From Dryomyza anilis (Eukaryota; Arthropoda; Insecta; Diptera; Dryomyzidae): a stretch of DNA of 64,000 nucleotides. The DNA lies in the NCBI GenBank assembly GCA_951804985.1, contig OX638130.1:80408583-80472582 (forward strand). The letters are read 5' to 3'. The notes beneath the pieces are model-generated. The model searched no databases and was not told the DNA's origin. It saw only the letters and a program-made list of their open reading frames with translations. Positions 23,600-35,720 of this stretch are shown piece by piece; within the stretch, counting starts at the first letter, position 1, and every line of letters starts with the position of its first letter. The position numbers and the translations under genes are program-made.

Positions 23600-24300
23600 G
23601 TGTTGGTCTTCCAAATCATCACTAATCACAACTTCGATGTTGAGATAGGCTCAGTAATTTTGTTGAAATATGTTTTGTGAAAAAATTCACTGTTTTGGAA
23701 CTAAATCTAAAACATTAATTAATAGATTTCAATTTCTCAACCAAGCTTTTGCCTGTTCGTTGTATTGAAAGCATTTCCTATGTATACTAGATGGGTTGGG
23801 TATGGAATCCACCTTAAAAAAACCAACATAATATTGGTTTTTCAAAATTAGTGATTTAGCAATTATTGATTTAAATATTAAATCTTTGCCATTGAGTGCA
23901 ATGTCATGGTATTTTTTTTTAGTATTTAATATTATTTTCCGATTAAAATAATAATTTATTCTATTGACTATTTTTAATAGTAAAAAACTATTAGTTATAA
24001 AGTATTTTTTTCTGGGTGAATATCCATGATTGGTCGGTACAAAGAAAAAGTACCATATATCATTCAAGAAGAGGACTCTGACAAAATCTTTAAAGCTGAT
24101 ATTGTTTCTAGAATTCAGGTTCATCAATTTTGTCTTAAGTTGGACCAAATAAAAGGTAAATTGTGTACCAAATAAAAGTTGGATATCAGATTCAATTCTT
24201 CAAGAATATCAAATTCGAAAGTTCGTCAATTTCGCCCTTACGTTAAACCAAATTAAAGGTGAATTTTGTACCAAATAAAAGTTGCATTATCTTCTGGTGT
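23600..24300 (-). mobile_element. Possible coding-element relic with local duplication
   Basis: The stretch GTGAAAAAATTCACTGTTTTGG near 23,680 resembles GTGGAAAAAATTCACCTTCTTGG at 30,207. Read on the minus strand both encode a similar short peptide (around VNFF-K). A 139-residue minus-strand frame (23,729-24,148) is lysine/asparagine/phenylalanine rich. Downstream, ACCAAATAAAAGGT-AAATTGTGTACCAAATAAAAGTTG is duplicated about 103 bp apart (24,143-24,180 and 24,246-24,284). I cannot name the family; the frame may be no more than AT-rich noise. Confidence 0.25.
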
Positions 24301-24393
24301 ATTTCCTACAGGTGGGTTTTTAGAATATTGTAAAAATGTAGATTTTATTTGAAATGGATTTTATGCGGGGGAATCTTGATCAGTCATATTGAC

Positions 24394-25198
24394 GAAACGA
24401 GTTGGGAAAGTTAGGTCACGACTATGGAATACCCTACAGCTATGGTGGCGATTTTAATATCCCACATTAATTGTATACCTTAATTTTATACCTTAATTGT
24501 ATACCTTAATTTTAAAGTTCTTAATTATGCTGAACCGCCCCCGCCCTCAGAATATTATTCACATATCAGAAAGTTACGTCTTATATCCCCTTAATTTAAA
24601 AAAATGAATTAAAAGTATAAAAAAATTATTAAAAAAAATATTAAAATAAAAGTGGGCGGACCACTCCTATATTTAAAATTTTGTAAGTCTAATATTTCTT
24701 AGATTTGATTTTAATAATTTACGGCTAAAAATTTCACTATGAGAACCCGGGAAATAATGTAAAAAAAATAAGGGCGGATCACACCAATTTTTGAACCACA
24801 TATTTCTATGTAAATTCTAACAATACGTTTTAAAATTTATAACTATACCTTGAATACTTTTCGAGTTATTAGTTCCTAAATTGTTATATAAAAGTGTCTT
24901 GTATGGGAGGGGGCGTGTCCGTTGGTCGATTTGGCTCATTTCCAAAGCCAGTTCCTACTTTTGGCTAAAATAAATTAATACGAAATTTTATCGCATTCTG
25001 ATCAGTATTTCTCAAGTTATTCTGTATTCGGACAGCAAGACGGACAGACAGACAGACGGACATGGCTAAACGGACTCGGGTAGTGATGCTGATCAAGAAT
25101 ATATATTCATTTCTATACCGGATACGCCTCCTAAGGGGCGTTACAATATCTGCACAAAGTTAATATACCGTATACCTCATAGGTGTAGGGTATAAAAA
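24394..25198 (+). mobile_element. mini-me / DINE-1-like element, subfamily B
   Basis: The 5' end reads ACGAGTTGGGAAAGTTAGGTC and the 3' end GTGTAGGGTATAAAA, parallel to subfamily A but diverged. Near the 3' end a GACAGACAGACAGACGGACA microsatellite is followed by the conserved TGCTGATCAAGAATATATA core and GGGCGTTACAA. These are the two proto-microsatellites and core known from dipteran mini-me elements. A triple repeat of ATACCTTAATTKT lies at 24,475-24,510. No Rep/helicase is encoded, so it is non-autonomous. Confidence 0.75.
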
Positions 25199-27187
25199 GG
25201 AAAACCATGGATACATTTTGTACGTTGTAATTCGTTAAAAAAAAATTGTACTGAAAATAATGTGTTAAATAAAAATACAAAAAACACCCAATTTGTACCG
25301 ACTGTACCTTGAGCACGTCAAGAAAATATCTTGAAATTATCAACAGAGGTCGTAAAACAAAATCAATTATAAAAATAAAATTTAAACAACTATGACAAAT
25401 AGTTTTTAATATCGATTTGGATAACCAACAAAAATCCCCTGCTTTTTTTCGTCTGGTCAAAATATCCTAGCCCTAGAGGTGGTTTCCCTCTATGAAGTTG
25501 AATAGTTGAATAATAGAATATTTTATCACATTTTTCTTGTTATTGTTATCGTTTACCTCAACTCACATAAATTTTAATAATTGCCCCGAAATTTGCCACG
25601 AAATTGTTTGAGAAAACCTTGAATCGTTGGTTATTTCGTTTACGTTAAAACAAAAGCGAAATAATTGACAGCATTGAGAGAGGCTTATTATCAAATAAAA
25701 ATAATTGTAGTTGTTTTGGTCATATTTAGAAGTAAGTAGCAGGCGGAATATTTTTCACATTATTTGAGTTACTTGCAGTTTTGTATTTGTACCAAATAAA
25801 GAAAAAAATATAAAGCGAACTATGTATGACAGCATAAGCGATGGCAGGAAAATAATAAAAGGCATGACATACAACAGCAACTGAAAAAGACTCGGTCAAC
25901 TGTCTGTCTCGTGTGTATGTCTGTCTGATTATTGCCACAACTCACGTAATAATGGCTATTAAGGTTTTATTTGTTTTCTAGGTGGTTTTGTGTGGACTTT
26001 ATTGCGTAGTAGCTATTTGACGTTTATTACCTATCAGCGAAGCAATCAGCCATCAAATTGCTTTCAACATTTTTCGATGTGGATGATGTATCCAAGTTGA
26101 GAAATGTTGACTTATCTAATGATGGGAATTTAAAATTGCCAACTAACTCTACAAGATATGAAGATATTTTTTTTAATACAGCAAAATTCAAAATGAATAT
26201 TTGTAGCACCATTTAATGACCCCAACATCGTCGCCCTCATATCCAATATCTGATTGAACGATATTTAAATATTCGTTATTATATCCAGTTAGAAACTTTA
26301 TAAAATAACAATAAAAATGTGAATAATCGCCAAAAATGTGTAAATTGAAATCTGCGGGTCGATTTATCACCGCCTTTCTACCATCAACTTCAGACATCGA
26401 TTCTACATTAAAGTATAGAAAATAATCAATCAAAGTTTGACATGTTGTTGCTAAAATTTAACCCACACACATTAGTATTATAGAAAAAGAAACTAGAATG
26501 ACGCCGCCATGTTATGGACAAAATATAGCCAAAGGTTATGGCCATAAACTCAAGTGTACGTCTGAACACTTGACGTGAAAACAAATAACAGAATTCTTAA
26601 AATTACACAAAAAAAAGAGAAGAATAATTGCTTTTTAAGTCTTTATAATGGCGACTTTACGAGTCCCCTACGCAGCCCAAAAATTAGGTCAATTCGATAA
26701 AGTTTGTACATAATTGTTGACACTTTGTAGGCGGCGGTCATTGTGCTCGAGGTGATAAAGTGACACAGATTCGTTGTTGATGTTTTAATTAATGCGGGGC
26801 ATGAAAGAGTAACACATTTCTGAGACATTCCATTCCAAGTAGATGTTTCGGCGCTTGGCAATTAAATTCAATTCGTTAAGCTTTTAAAGTTTTTCATTTC
26901 TAAAAGGCATTATATATATTTTAATGATTTAATAAATGACCAATGGGTTGCAACATTAGCATATATAACGCAATGATTATCTAGAACAGTGTCTAAACTA
27001 ACTATAAGAATTACTAACTTTTTTTAGAATAGATCCACTCTTTTAAAAATGTGCTGTAATCACTCATTTATAAAAACAATTTTCAATAAAAATACTAATA
27101 CCCCTAATCTGAAAATATCATTACTTCATACTTAAAGTCTGTTTAATATTTTTGCATAATGATATTAATAATAGTTTGGCACTACAG
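25199..27187. other. No supported gene
   Basis: AT-rich throughout, with slightly more complex patches at 25,860-25,960 and 26,640-26,850. Frames of 61-109 residues on the minus strand lack domains. No repeat partner was recognised. Confidence 0.4.
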
Positions 27188-27892
27188 TCCTATAAGAACT
27201 TAGGTCGAGCTCTCTCACTATTTTGAGCTGTGCGTGTTATATTTGTACTCAGAAATGTATTCCAAAAATGGGCGTGATACGCCCACATTTTAATTATTTC
27301 CGTTTTTTCATAGTGGACATTTTATTCGCAAATTATTGAAAACAAATTTATGAAACATAAGCATTAAATCTGCACATATGTTTTAAAAGTAGGCGTGATC
27401 CACCCACATTTATTTTTCAATATTTTTTAATTTTTTTGTTTGTTTTACTTTTATATCAATTTTTTAAATTATTGGGATATACGTCGTAAATTTCTGAAAT
27501 GTAAATAATATTCTGAGTGTATGAATGTTCAGCATAACTAAGAACTTTACAATTAAATTTCCAACATTAATATCCCACCAAAATGTAGGGTATTCCACAG
27601 TCGGGCCCGACCGACTATAAAAGTCCGTCCTATGTAACCGAACTTACCCATGTGACCGAACTTACCCATGTGACCTAACTTTCACAACTCGTTTAGATTA
27701 TTTTTTGATTATTTATATTTTTTAGATAATTTTTTGGGACCTATAGTTTATTGCCGGATCTTTTCATATGCAATGTTTAACTCTCATAGGTTTGCCATTT
27801 ACTGCCGAGAGATAGCGCAGTATAGAAAAATGTTTCTATGAAAAGATGTTCTTAGCCCCAGTCCAGGCTTGAACCGGGGACCTACCGCGGCT
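27188..27892 (-). mobile_element. tRNA-derived SINE, interrupted copy
   Basis: Two separated parts (27,188-27,256 and 27,732-27,892) together match the reverse complement of the SINE at 55,268. The first has GAGCTGTGCGTGTTATATTT-GTACTC. The second has GGGACCTATAG, TAGGTTTGCCATTTACTGC, ATGAAAAGATGTT and the inverted B box CCAGGCTTGAACCGGGG. The tRNA head is cut short at 27,892, so box A is gone. The gap between the parts is a mini-me fragment, which must have arrived after the SINE. Confidence 0.75.
27257..27731 (-). mobile_element. mini-me subfamily B fragment nested in SINE
   Basis: On the minus strand the order ACGAGTTGTGAAAGTTAGGTC, CCGACTGTGGAATACCCTACA, GTTATGCTGAACATTC, CAGAATATTATTTACAT, GTGGGTGGATCACGCC and GTGGGCGTATCACGCCC matches the first half of the element at 24,394. 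The 3' half with microsatellite and core is absent. A 19-bp direct repeat, CCGAACTTACCCATGTGAC, sits at 27,640-27,677 near its 5' end. Confidence 0.7.
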
Positions 27893-27901
27893 CATCTTTT
27901 T

Positions 27902-28375
27902 GCATACTCAGTTTTATTCTATAACGAAGCGTTTTTGAGAAAAGTTCGGGCAATATATTTTAAATTTAAACAGTTTTTAACGGAAATTGTATTGATACAG
28001 CATATTTTAAAAATGAAAACCAATAAAAAAAGGTTAGTAATTTCGTTAGTTTGAACTATGCTCTGCATAACCATAAATCATTTTCTTATTTATAATTAGA
28101 TCCAAAATGCTAAAAAATCGTCAAAAATACTCTAAAAAATTAATATTTTTCGAACTTAAATTCAAGCATCTTAAACACCTTTCGGAATAATAGTATTGTT
28201 AGTATATTGTAATTAGTCTTGACAATTCAGAGAAAAATTGCGTTTAAAGTTTTTGAGGGAAACTAGGTGTGTAAGGGACTGTATTTTTTTAATTCTAAAA
28301 AGTTGTTAAAAGGGCCTTAAATTTCGATTACAATTTTCTTAAAAACGTTACGTAATAGAAAAAAACTGAGTACGC
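27902..28375 (+). mobile_element. TIR element R2, copy 1
   Basis: The left end GCATACTCAGTTTTATTCTA matches the complement of the right end, GCGTACTCAGTTTTTTTCTA, and the similarity continues for about 45 bp. Inside are CAGCATATTTTAAAAATGAA, GTTTGAACTATGCTCTGCAT and AAAAGGGCCTTAAA, all present in reverse order at 49,512-49,965. A third, partial right end lies at 51,831. No coding sequence; a MITE of about 470 bp. Confidence 0.6.
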
Positions 28376-29995
28376 AGTATTTATATAGAAATTGTATAGA
28401 AATGATGTATGGGATGGCCATCGCAAAAAATTTTTAGTTTTGTTGAGTAGTGTTATTTATCTTATTTGTTGTGGTTCAAAGATTAACTTTTCTTAATTTG
28501 TCTGAATTAGTTACATTTAAGTAACTGTTAAGTCGAGTAAGACTTGGTTTCACTATTAAATATTGTCGTGTTTTTACAAATTTTAGTTTTTAAATAGAGA
28601 AAACATACCTTAAAAGTGTTCCAAACCAATTGTTTGTGGTAAACCAGTTATATTACACGATGTATTTTGCTAACGAGCTATATTTCAAAGCATGAGGCGG
28701 ATTCCGAAAACTCCAATTTATGATTAACTGATGCAATCAACTGTAATAATAAAGAAAAAGCTGTTAATTACTTCCGTTTAAATAATGGGGAGGGATTTAA
28801 TGATGAAAACTGACACATCAAAAAAATACAATTTTTCCTCACGTCTTTCTGCATAACGGGTATAGCATTTCTATAAAATGTCAGAATTCAAACTACACTT
28901 TTTTTTGGAATTCAAATCGTAGTATATATACTATTTAGGGTTGTGTAATTTTGACTAAACTAAATTATTTGGTTTTCATTTTATAACTGGTAATCGGTAA
29001 AATCGGTAATTAATAGTAATCATCTGTTTGTATGTTATCATCCTATTTAGTTCAATTAAGATTGCTCGAAAATTTGAGAATATTGAATTGTAAACACTTC
29101 AAATTCTAGACAAACTCGCACACACACTTTATTTGATTTCATAAGAACAATTTCTGGCAAACATTTTCATATTTAAATAATATAACTAAACTAGTTATCA
29201 CATTTTCTGTATGTGATTATATTACAATATTTAGAAACTGAATAAACTAGAATTATGAAAATGTTTTCAACAAGAAGAGTAGAAAATACAATACAATTTT
29301 TCTGAACCCGATTAAGCTCAACGTCCGGAACGGAAGCACTTTCTGAAAACATGAGATTCTGTCAACATCCTCGATGTTTGTTGGTTTCACATTTAGCTCC
29401 ACTCTCCATACATTTCGAGGTATTCTTAGCTAGCTGCTCCGCCGTCCGGACGAGGAGCATATCTCGTAGAGCTCAACAGGAACACACTTCGCATCACTGC
29501 ATGCGTTTAACGAGTAGGGGAGACCGAAGTAATATCGACACAATTTTGCAAATGCTTATTTTAAAGTCCAAAAAATGACTGCGATCGAAACAAAAAAAAC
29601 AATAAGGAAGGTTGAGTCACATGGGAAATTTAGGGACACTTTAATAGTAGCCGTAATGACAATTATTTCAAATTATTGATTATTATTTTTTGTAAGAGCT
29701 TTCTCAGTTTCAATTTTACTATTTTACAAGAAAAATACTTAAATCATATCGATTAATTTAAATTTATCTATATTTTAATATATGAGCACAAAGTAACTAT
29801 TTTTCTTTAAGAAGTCCTACAATTATAACTCAAATTAAAAACTATTAAAACTATGAGAAAAAATTTCAATCTGCCCTAATGCATACACTTTAATTTTTTG
29901 TTACCTGTCATACAAATTTCAATAATTCGGGACTAATTCCGGGATTTTTCTAATCCCGAATGTACCAGGATTGTCAAAATACTTCGGAATTGAAA
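28376..29995. other. No supported gene
   Basis: AT-rich. The part at 29,310-29,540 is more complex (GGAACGGAAGCAC, CTGCTCCGCCGTCCGGACG) and is crossed by a 75-residue frame at 29,351-29,578 without a recognisable domain. It may be a small regulatory island. Confidence 0.35.
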
Positions 29996-30140
29996 CCAGG
30001 GCTGGAAAAAATCCGGATTTAAAAAAAAATCCACTCCACCTGATTTTTTTGGTTTTTATTGGATTTTATTGGACTTTTTTTTGGATTTGATTTGATTTTT
30101 TATAAATAAAATAATTTCAACAGGATTTTTCGGTTTTTAA
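29996..30140. repeat. GGATTTTATT-type low-complexity repeat
   Basis: After CCAGGGCTGGAAAAAAT, which also occurs at 21,287 beside the foldback-like element, the sequence repeats GGATTTT and GGTTTTTATT units. The shared CAGGGCTGGAAAAAAT word may be a transposon terminus, but I see no matching far end. Confidence 0.35.
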
Positions 30141-30480
30141 AGTTATTCCTTCCCACCATTTCGCTGACGAAAACTACTGTATAACCTTTGGTTAAAACAT
30201 ACTTTGTGGAAAAAATTCACCTTCTTGGATCTGTAGCGCGATTCCGTAACTCCAAAACGATAATATTTGAAATAAAATAAAAATATATATTTTTTTTTGG
30301 GTCTGAGAGAAAAAGCTTTACCTTTATTCCAGAGAATCAAAAATTTACTGGGAAAAATGCTCACATCAATTTGTATTTGGACATTTAAAACATGTTTATA
30401 ATCTAGCAATACCAATGACGTTGGTTTACCAATTTTCAACTTGAAAAAAAAGTTTTGAACTACCAACTTATACAAATATT
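30141..30480 (-). other. Minus-strand relic similar to 23.7 kb
   Basis: A 110-residue minus-strand frame crosses this part. The short similarity around 30,200-30,235 to the stretch near 23,680 suggests a shared element. I recognise no protein family, and the frame is lysine/phenylalanine rich. Confidence 0.2.
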
Positions 30481-30564
30481 CCCGAAGAGATATTCAACAT
30501 CAGATTTAGTCAAATACCCATCTAAGGATTAACACTTTTCCCAAATCCACTTCCTTGAAGTGGA

Positions 30565-30634
30565 CTACAGGACGAATATTGCTGCAATGTTGCAGCAATA
30601 TTTCTGCAACATTGTAGCAATATTCGTTCTGTAG
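30565..30634. ncRNA. 70-nt near-perfect hairpin, miRNA-like or mini-MITE
   Basis: Arms of 30 nt (30,565-30,594 and 30,605-30,634) pair over their full length with two G-U wobbles, around a 10-nt loop. The left arm begins CTACAGGACGAATATTGCTG and the right arm ends TTCGTTCTGTAG. Size and loop resemble a pre-miRNA, but such perfect pairing is more typical of a tiny foldback transposon. No partner copy was found in this window. Transcription is not shown. Confidence 0.4.
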
Positions 30635-30640
30635 GGAGAT

Positions 30641-31400
30641 GTTTGATGTTTTTTTCGTATGCACATTCGCCGCAATGGAATTGAAATTTTCAGTAAATAG
30701 CTATTCGGGGAATTGTCCATATTTAAATAAGTATTTACTTCGGTGAAATGTTAGTTGCTCACATGGATTTCAGGAATGTGTGCATAAACCGCAATATAGA
30801 GTTGGTGATATCACCGGGGAAGACTTTGCTCTGGTCTACCCTATGATAGATGTGTAGGTAGGTACTATGCTTATGCAGAAAAGTGGGTAGCGGTTCTGAA
30901 ACCTGACTTAGCACTTTTTAGTTGGGTATTTTTGTTGTGCGCTTCCTTTTTTCGGGTCGTTTACTTATGTGAGCACGCACACAGGTTCCCATCTTGCATA
31001 TTTTATGAATACATCGTAGGTATCGTACTCTGTGTGGCTGTTGCTGCGGATGATCTCTTGGCGTCGCGTCGGCACTTCATGCATGATTTTTCATATCAGC
31101 AACACACGAGCAAGCACTAAATTTGTCTTCTAATGAGCAGCACTGTAGGAAACAAAACAAATACCATAAAAACAACAAAACTCGTTGCGGAATATGCACA
31201 GGAACAAGAAGAGAACAAGACACAAAACAGCAACAGCAGCTGCTGCTGTCGTATAATAATTGTTACACATACCACAACAAAATCACATTCAACACAACAA
31301 CAACAAAACAAAAATACTGTCATGTCAGTGAGAAGTTACGAAAAAGGTTAATCAAAATAACTTTTTTAGTACCAGCAAATTTTCCATCACTTTAATTGCT
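30641..31400. other. More complex island with CA/CAG-rich tract
   Basis: The part at 30,780-31,100 is GC-richer. Then comes an A/C-rich tract with CAACAGCAGCAGCTGCTGCT-like symmetry at about 31,228-31,246. Overlapping frames in several phases read asparagine/threonine/glutamine repeats and are artefacts. It might be a non-coding exon or regulatory DNA. Confidence 0.3.
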
Positions 31401-32649
31401 CTGCACCGCATGTCACCTGGTTTCAGATGTTTGTACATCCTCTCACGCATGTTGTGTTCATTTTTTAAAAAGATTTCAACAGACGGTCCTGGATGATAAA
31501 GAATCCTTTAAGCGATAAACTGACACAACATATTAAACAGTTTAAAAAGTTGATACTTTTTAATATTTTAGAGCGCAAGAAGTACTTAATATCTATAAAA
31601 AAATCTACAAGGAAAAATATGAAAAAAAGTAAAATTAAGAATTAATACATATGTATTTGATTTATGTACAAAAGCGAATGTATTAGTTTTAACTACATTA
31701 ATTTAGTTGTTTTTGTATGGCATATATGTTCTGTATATCCGTACGAAATTGTACCACATTTGTATTAAAAATTATTATATTTCGTATTTAATTAAATTTC
31801 GCAAAAAGCATTTACTTTATAACAAATATTTTCCTGATAATGAAGTTTGAAGCATAATAATAAAATATGCAACATTGTACCAAATATGAATAACAAGTGC
31901 ACAATTCAAAAATACATAAATTAAAAAATTTCTGCAATATATAAGAAACGTAGTAGTAAGAAAAAGTAGTAAAATCAAATAAATACAAAAATACTACAAA
32001 AATTAAGTATATGTTGTAGAACTATATTTTCGATACAACTACAAAAAGTATTAAATTTTACAACATTAATTATCACGATGCAATGAAAATATAAAAAATG
32101 CGATTCTATTTAATGAAACATTTATAAGTTACCGATAAATATTAAATAATAAAAACGATTTAAAACTACTTTTTTCTCTATTGATTATTTTTTCAATTTA
32201 AATTGAATTTCAATTATTTAGTGTTTGCCAGAGTGTTTACATGATTGTCCGATAAATGCAATTTAATAAATTAATTACAAAATTTAAAAAAAATCAATTG
32301 CGGCAATATGCTGACAATATTAATTATTTACATAGTAACTATGGCAAATTAATTTTCGTAATTTAAACAAATAAAATAAAATAATATATTATTTTATATA
32401 TTTGTTGATAGAATTAAATCATTTCATCAGACTACAACAAGTTTTCTTCGATTTCTTTTCCATGAGTTTTCATTCACTTATATGCATGGGAAAAACAAAA
32501 CTAAAATGCACTGGTTTTATTCTTAAAAGCATGACAGAAGTTTAATAAACAAAATTAAAAAAATGTTTTAAATATTTTAGTTATACTTAAAAGTCTGTAA
32601 AATGTGATTATATATAAGATAAACGTACCGAATTTCAATATTATAACCT
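31401..32649. other. Very AT-rich stretch, nothing recognised
   Basis: Long A/T words with no frame of note. No repeat partner was found. Confidence 0.45.
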
Positions 32650-33361
32650 AACCAGTTGGGAAGGTTAGATCACATGGGAAATTTTAAAGTAGGTGTAATT
32701 ATGATAGTTAGGATTATCAAAATTATAGTCGGTCTAAGCCGACTATAAATACCCTACACATATGTGTGGTTACCATTCAAAGTGATATATAAGTCACCAG
32801 GGTATACGAATCCTGAAAATAACTACAAACATTCAATCGCTGAAGAATTTCCATTCATTTGATACCCATATTTACAAATGGGTAGGTGTACCGAATTTCG
32901 ATTTTTTTTTTTGTGAACCACAAGTCTTTTCGCCGGAAAACATTATTATCATGTATTTGAGCATGATGTCAATATATATTTGACCAAAAAAGTTTACCTA
33001 AGCACGTATACATAAAAAGTGATCTTTATATGTACATTTTATATGAGGTATTTGAACATAAGTGGTCGGATCATAGGTCACAATGGACCGATCTCGCCAA
33101 TTTTTTCGCACATACAGCGTAGGTATATTAGTAATCTAAGTTTTCATTTATCTAGCTCTTCAATTTTAAAAGTAGTAGGGATTTCAACAGACAGACATAC
33201 AAACGGACAGACAGACGGACAGACAGACGGACATCGACTCAGGAGGTCATGCTGATCAAGAATATATATACTTTTCCATACCGGAGATGCTTCCTTCTGG
33301 GTGTTACAAACGGCGTACCTAACTGAATATACCCTTTCACTCTTAGTGTAGGGTATAAAAA
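32650..33361 (+). mobile_element. mini-me / DINE-1-like element, subfamily A, copy 1
   Basis: The element opens AACCAGTTGGGAAGGTTAGA and closes AGTGTAGGGTATAAAA. Near the 5' end is the stem-loop TATAGTCGG-TCTAAG-CCGACTATA followed by TACCCTACAC; the complement of TACCCTACAC lies at the 3' end, as subterminal inverted repeats. The 3' third holds a GACA/GACG microsatellite (about 33,186-33,231) joined to TGCTGATCAAGAATATATA. This arrangement is known from mini-me and Helentron-associated elements of flies. Copies at 54,376 and 62,897 differ by only scattered bases. The shared 78-90 residue frame is not a gene: it runs into the microsatellite. Confidence 0.85.
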
Positions 33362-34150
33362 AATAACCAATTCTGTCGGAGTTTTCGCACTGAAAAAACA
33401 TGATCACCACAATCATGTTTCGACGACATCATTCAATGATTGGAATTATTATTGCTGCAATCATGTTCCATATTGTACCATGATTGAAGCAAACATTTTC
33501 CTCTCAGAGCTCTTTCTCTCTCTGTCTGTGTACTCTCTGCATTTTTCTCATTCCGCTCTGGAGTCTCTTTTACTCATTTTCGGCTATGCATTGAAATAGA
33601 ACATTAGAAAATATTAAAAGCAGTGACGAAGCGTTGATCGTTCTAGAAATATTTGGAGGGAACCGCGCAATCGTCCTGTTGCTTTTATTTTGCGTGTTCG
33701 TTGCTATTCGCAGCAGTTATTCCGTTCAGGCTTAAAAACCGAAGTTTATTAAATAAGTTGTTACCAACACGCATTCCTGATATTATAATATTTCTTATTT
33801 ATGTAAAAATGAGCACTATATTTTTAAAATAAATAATACCGACGACACGCTGACCTTTCTAGACGAAGTCTAGTGTAACACTGAATCTGCAAAAATTACT
33901 CTCTGCACATTTGAGAACGTTTCTCACAATTTTAATCATAGTTTAATCATACATACAAGGCAAAATTTAAAAAACATGTTCGATTTTTAGATGTAAAAAT
34001 CGATATTAAGATTTTCTGTGTCTCATGTAATGCAATTTTATTAAAACAACAAATGATTACATAATTTTTTCTACTAACTACCAATATAAAATCGATATTT
34101 TCTAATCACTCTCTAAAACATGATTTTTACAAATGCTACACAAATCAATT
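33362..34150. other. Unclassified stretch with pyrimidine tract
   Basis: It opens with CACTGAAAAAACATGATC and several CAATCATGTT words, then has a CTCTTTCTCTCTCTGTCTGT tract at about 33,508-33,527 and a more complex part at 33,640-33,920. The first 100 bp look like the end of an inverted-repeat element; no far end was identified. Confidence 0.3.
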
Positions 34151-35720
34151 GCACGTCAAGTATTTGACAATTTAATGCACATTAAAAGAAATGTCGTCTG
34201 TCTAGACAGGACCCGCCAGTAACAAAACACACTCCACATACTGGAGTATGGATGGGGGTTATCCACCAACACTGAAACAAAAACACAATTGTGTTTTCTA
34301 ATTCGAATAATTCGAGCGCCATATAAAGCCTGTGGCAATGATGTATCCAGCAGATGCCAGTCCCTGCAGCAGAATAAACCAACCACCCGTCGCTCAGCCC
34401 GGCAACCGGCAAAGCAAAGTGTTGCCATATGAAAACATTACTCCGGCAACACTGTGCGCGAGATTGTACCGTAAAATCAATACGAATTCATTTTAATGAA
34501 TATTCTTTTGTAGGTACTCTTGAAGACCCCGTCTGTGTGCATGAAGTGAAAATGCTGAAACGCCAGAATGCAAACGACTCTGTGTATGTTTTATATGTGA
34601 TATCATGTGGCAGGCAGCATTGATCAACAATAACAATAACAACAACCCCAACGCCAACGACAAGGCACGCGAAATGCACAAATGCGAGGGTGGTTGCAGA
34701 GGCAGAGCAGGGCGTCCTCCTTCAAAGCCACCCCAAAGTGTAGCAGCACTTAATCTTGAAATTACGACTTATTTAAAAAACAACAACAAAACGAAAACAA
34801 CACAAGAGTCGACGTGAAAAATGGGAAAAGCGGAAATTAAAGAAAATAATGCACACTAAAAATTCAAGAAAAATACCCCGCACAATAAAAGCAAAGGGCG
34901 CACAGTGGGGACAAATACAACAAACCCAAATAACGAATGATTTCTTGCTAATATTTAATGAAAACCCATTACACGAACGCTACAAAAGCAATACAAAATA
35001 TGCGCTTGCGATATAATACAATACACAAAAAAATAAATAAAAAATAAAGATAACTACTTGAAAAAAATACACTCTATATTTATTTCAGAGAATCGACTAT
35101 ATATCGCAGATGTTCGTTCCTCCACTTGGACTCGATATTTGTTTAGTTATTAATTCAGTTCACAAACAAACAGAAAAAGCAGCAGAAAAACAAGAAACAA
35201 CAGCATTTTTAACTCGATTTTAGTATTGCTTTGGAAAAAACCCACAAATTCAATGAAACAAACTCCAAGCAGTTTCTTCGAGTGTCGCCCTCTAAATTAA
35301 CTACAAAACACATACAAAAGAAGAAGAAACCCATATGTTTATAAATACGAACAGACCAGTACTTTAACTATATTTTATGTTCATTCAACTTGTTGTTTTG
35401 TAATTCTAGAAGGTGGTTTTCTGTGGCAAGAGCAAACATATTTAGTTAATGAAAAAACTAAACAGCAGTGCGACCAATCAATGTCTATTGCGGCTCGGAG
35501 CTCAATACGTTCGAAATAATATATATATAATTTAGTCACATTAGTTTTGTGTTGAACTCCGCCGATTTTCAGTTGATTTGACGAGAGTGCATATAGTACA
35601 CAGTTTTAGTTGCCCTGCACCCAATTATGGAGAAAGTTGCTCCCATTATATTGATTGATTGCTCCAAAAGCAAACATCTCAGTTAACTAGTTCATCTAAA
35701 GAATACAGTGTAGAATAAAT
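34151..35720. promoter_or_regulatory. Low-repeat complex island, candidate regulatory DNA
   Basis: No transposon signature was found here. Composition is mixed, with AACAACAAC/AACAATAAC runs at 34,627-34,800. Several short frames in competing phases cross 34,156-34,817, none with a domain. The last part (35,540-35,640) has Inr-like TCAGTTG words but no clear TATA box. Plausibly enhancer or untranslated-exon sequence. Confidence 0.25.

Noticed and set aside
23729..24148. 139-residue minus-strand gene
   Set aside because: It is rich in K, N, F, I and Y as expected from AT-rich noise. The weak similarity to 30.2 kb is kept only as a possible element relic.
33019..33255. Conserved frame of 78-90 residues shared by 33.0, 54.7 and 63.2 kb
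   Set aside because: It is shared because the mini-me element is repeated. The frame runs straight into the GACA/GACG microsatellite, and its conservation reflects recent copying, not selection on protein.
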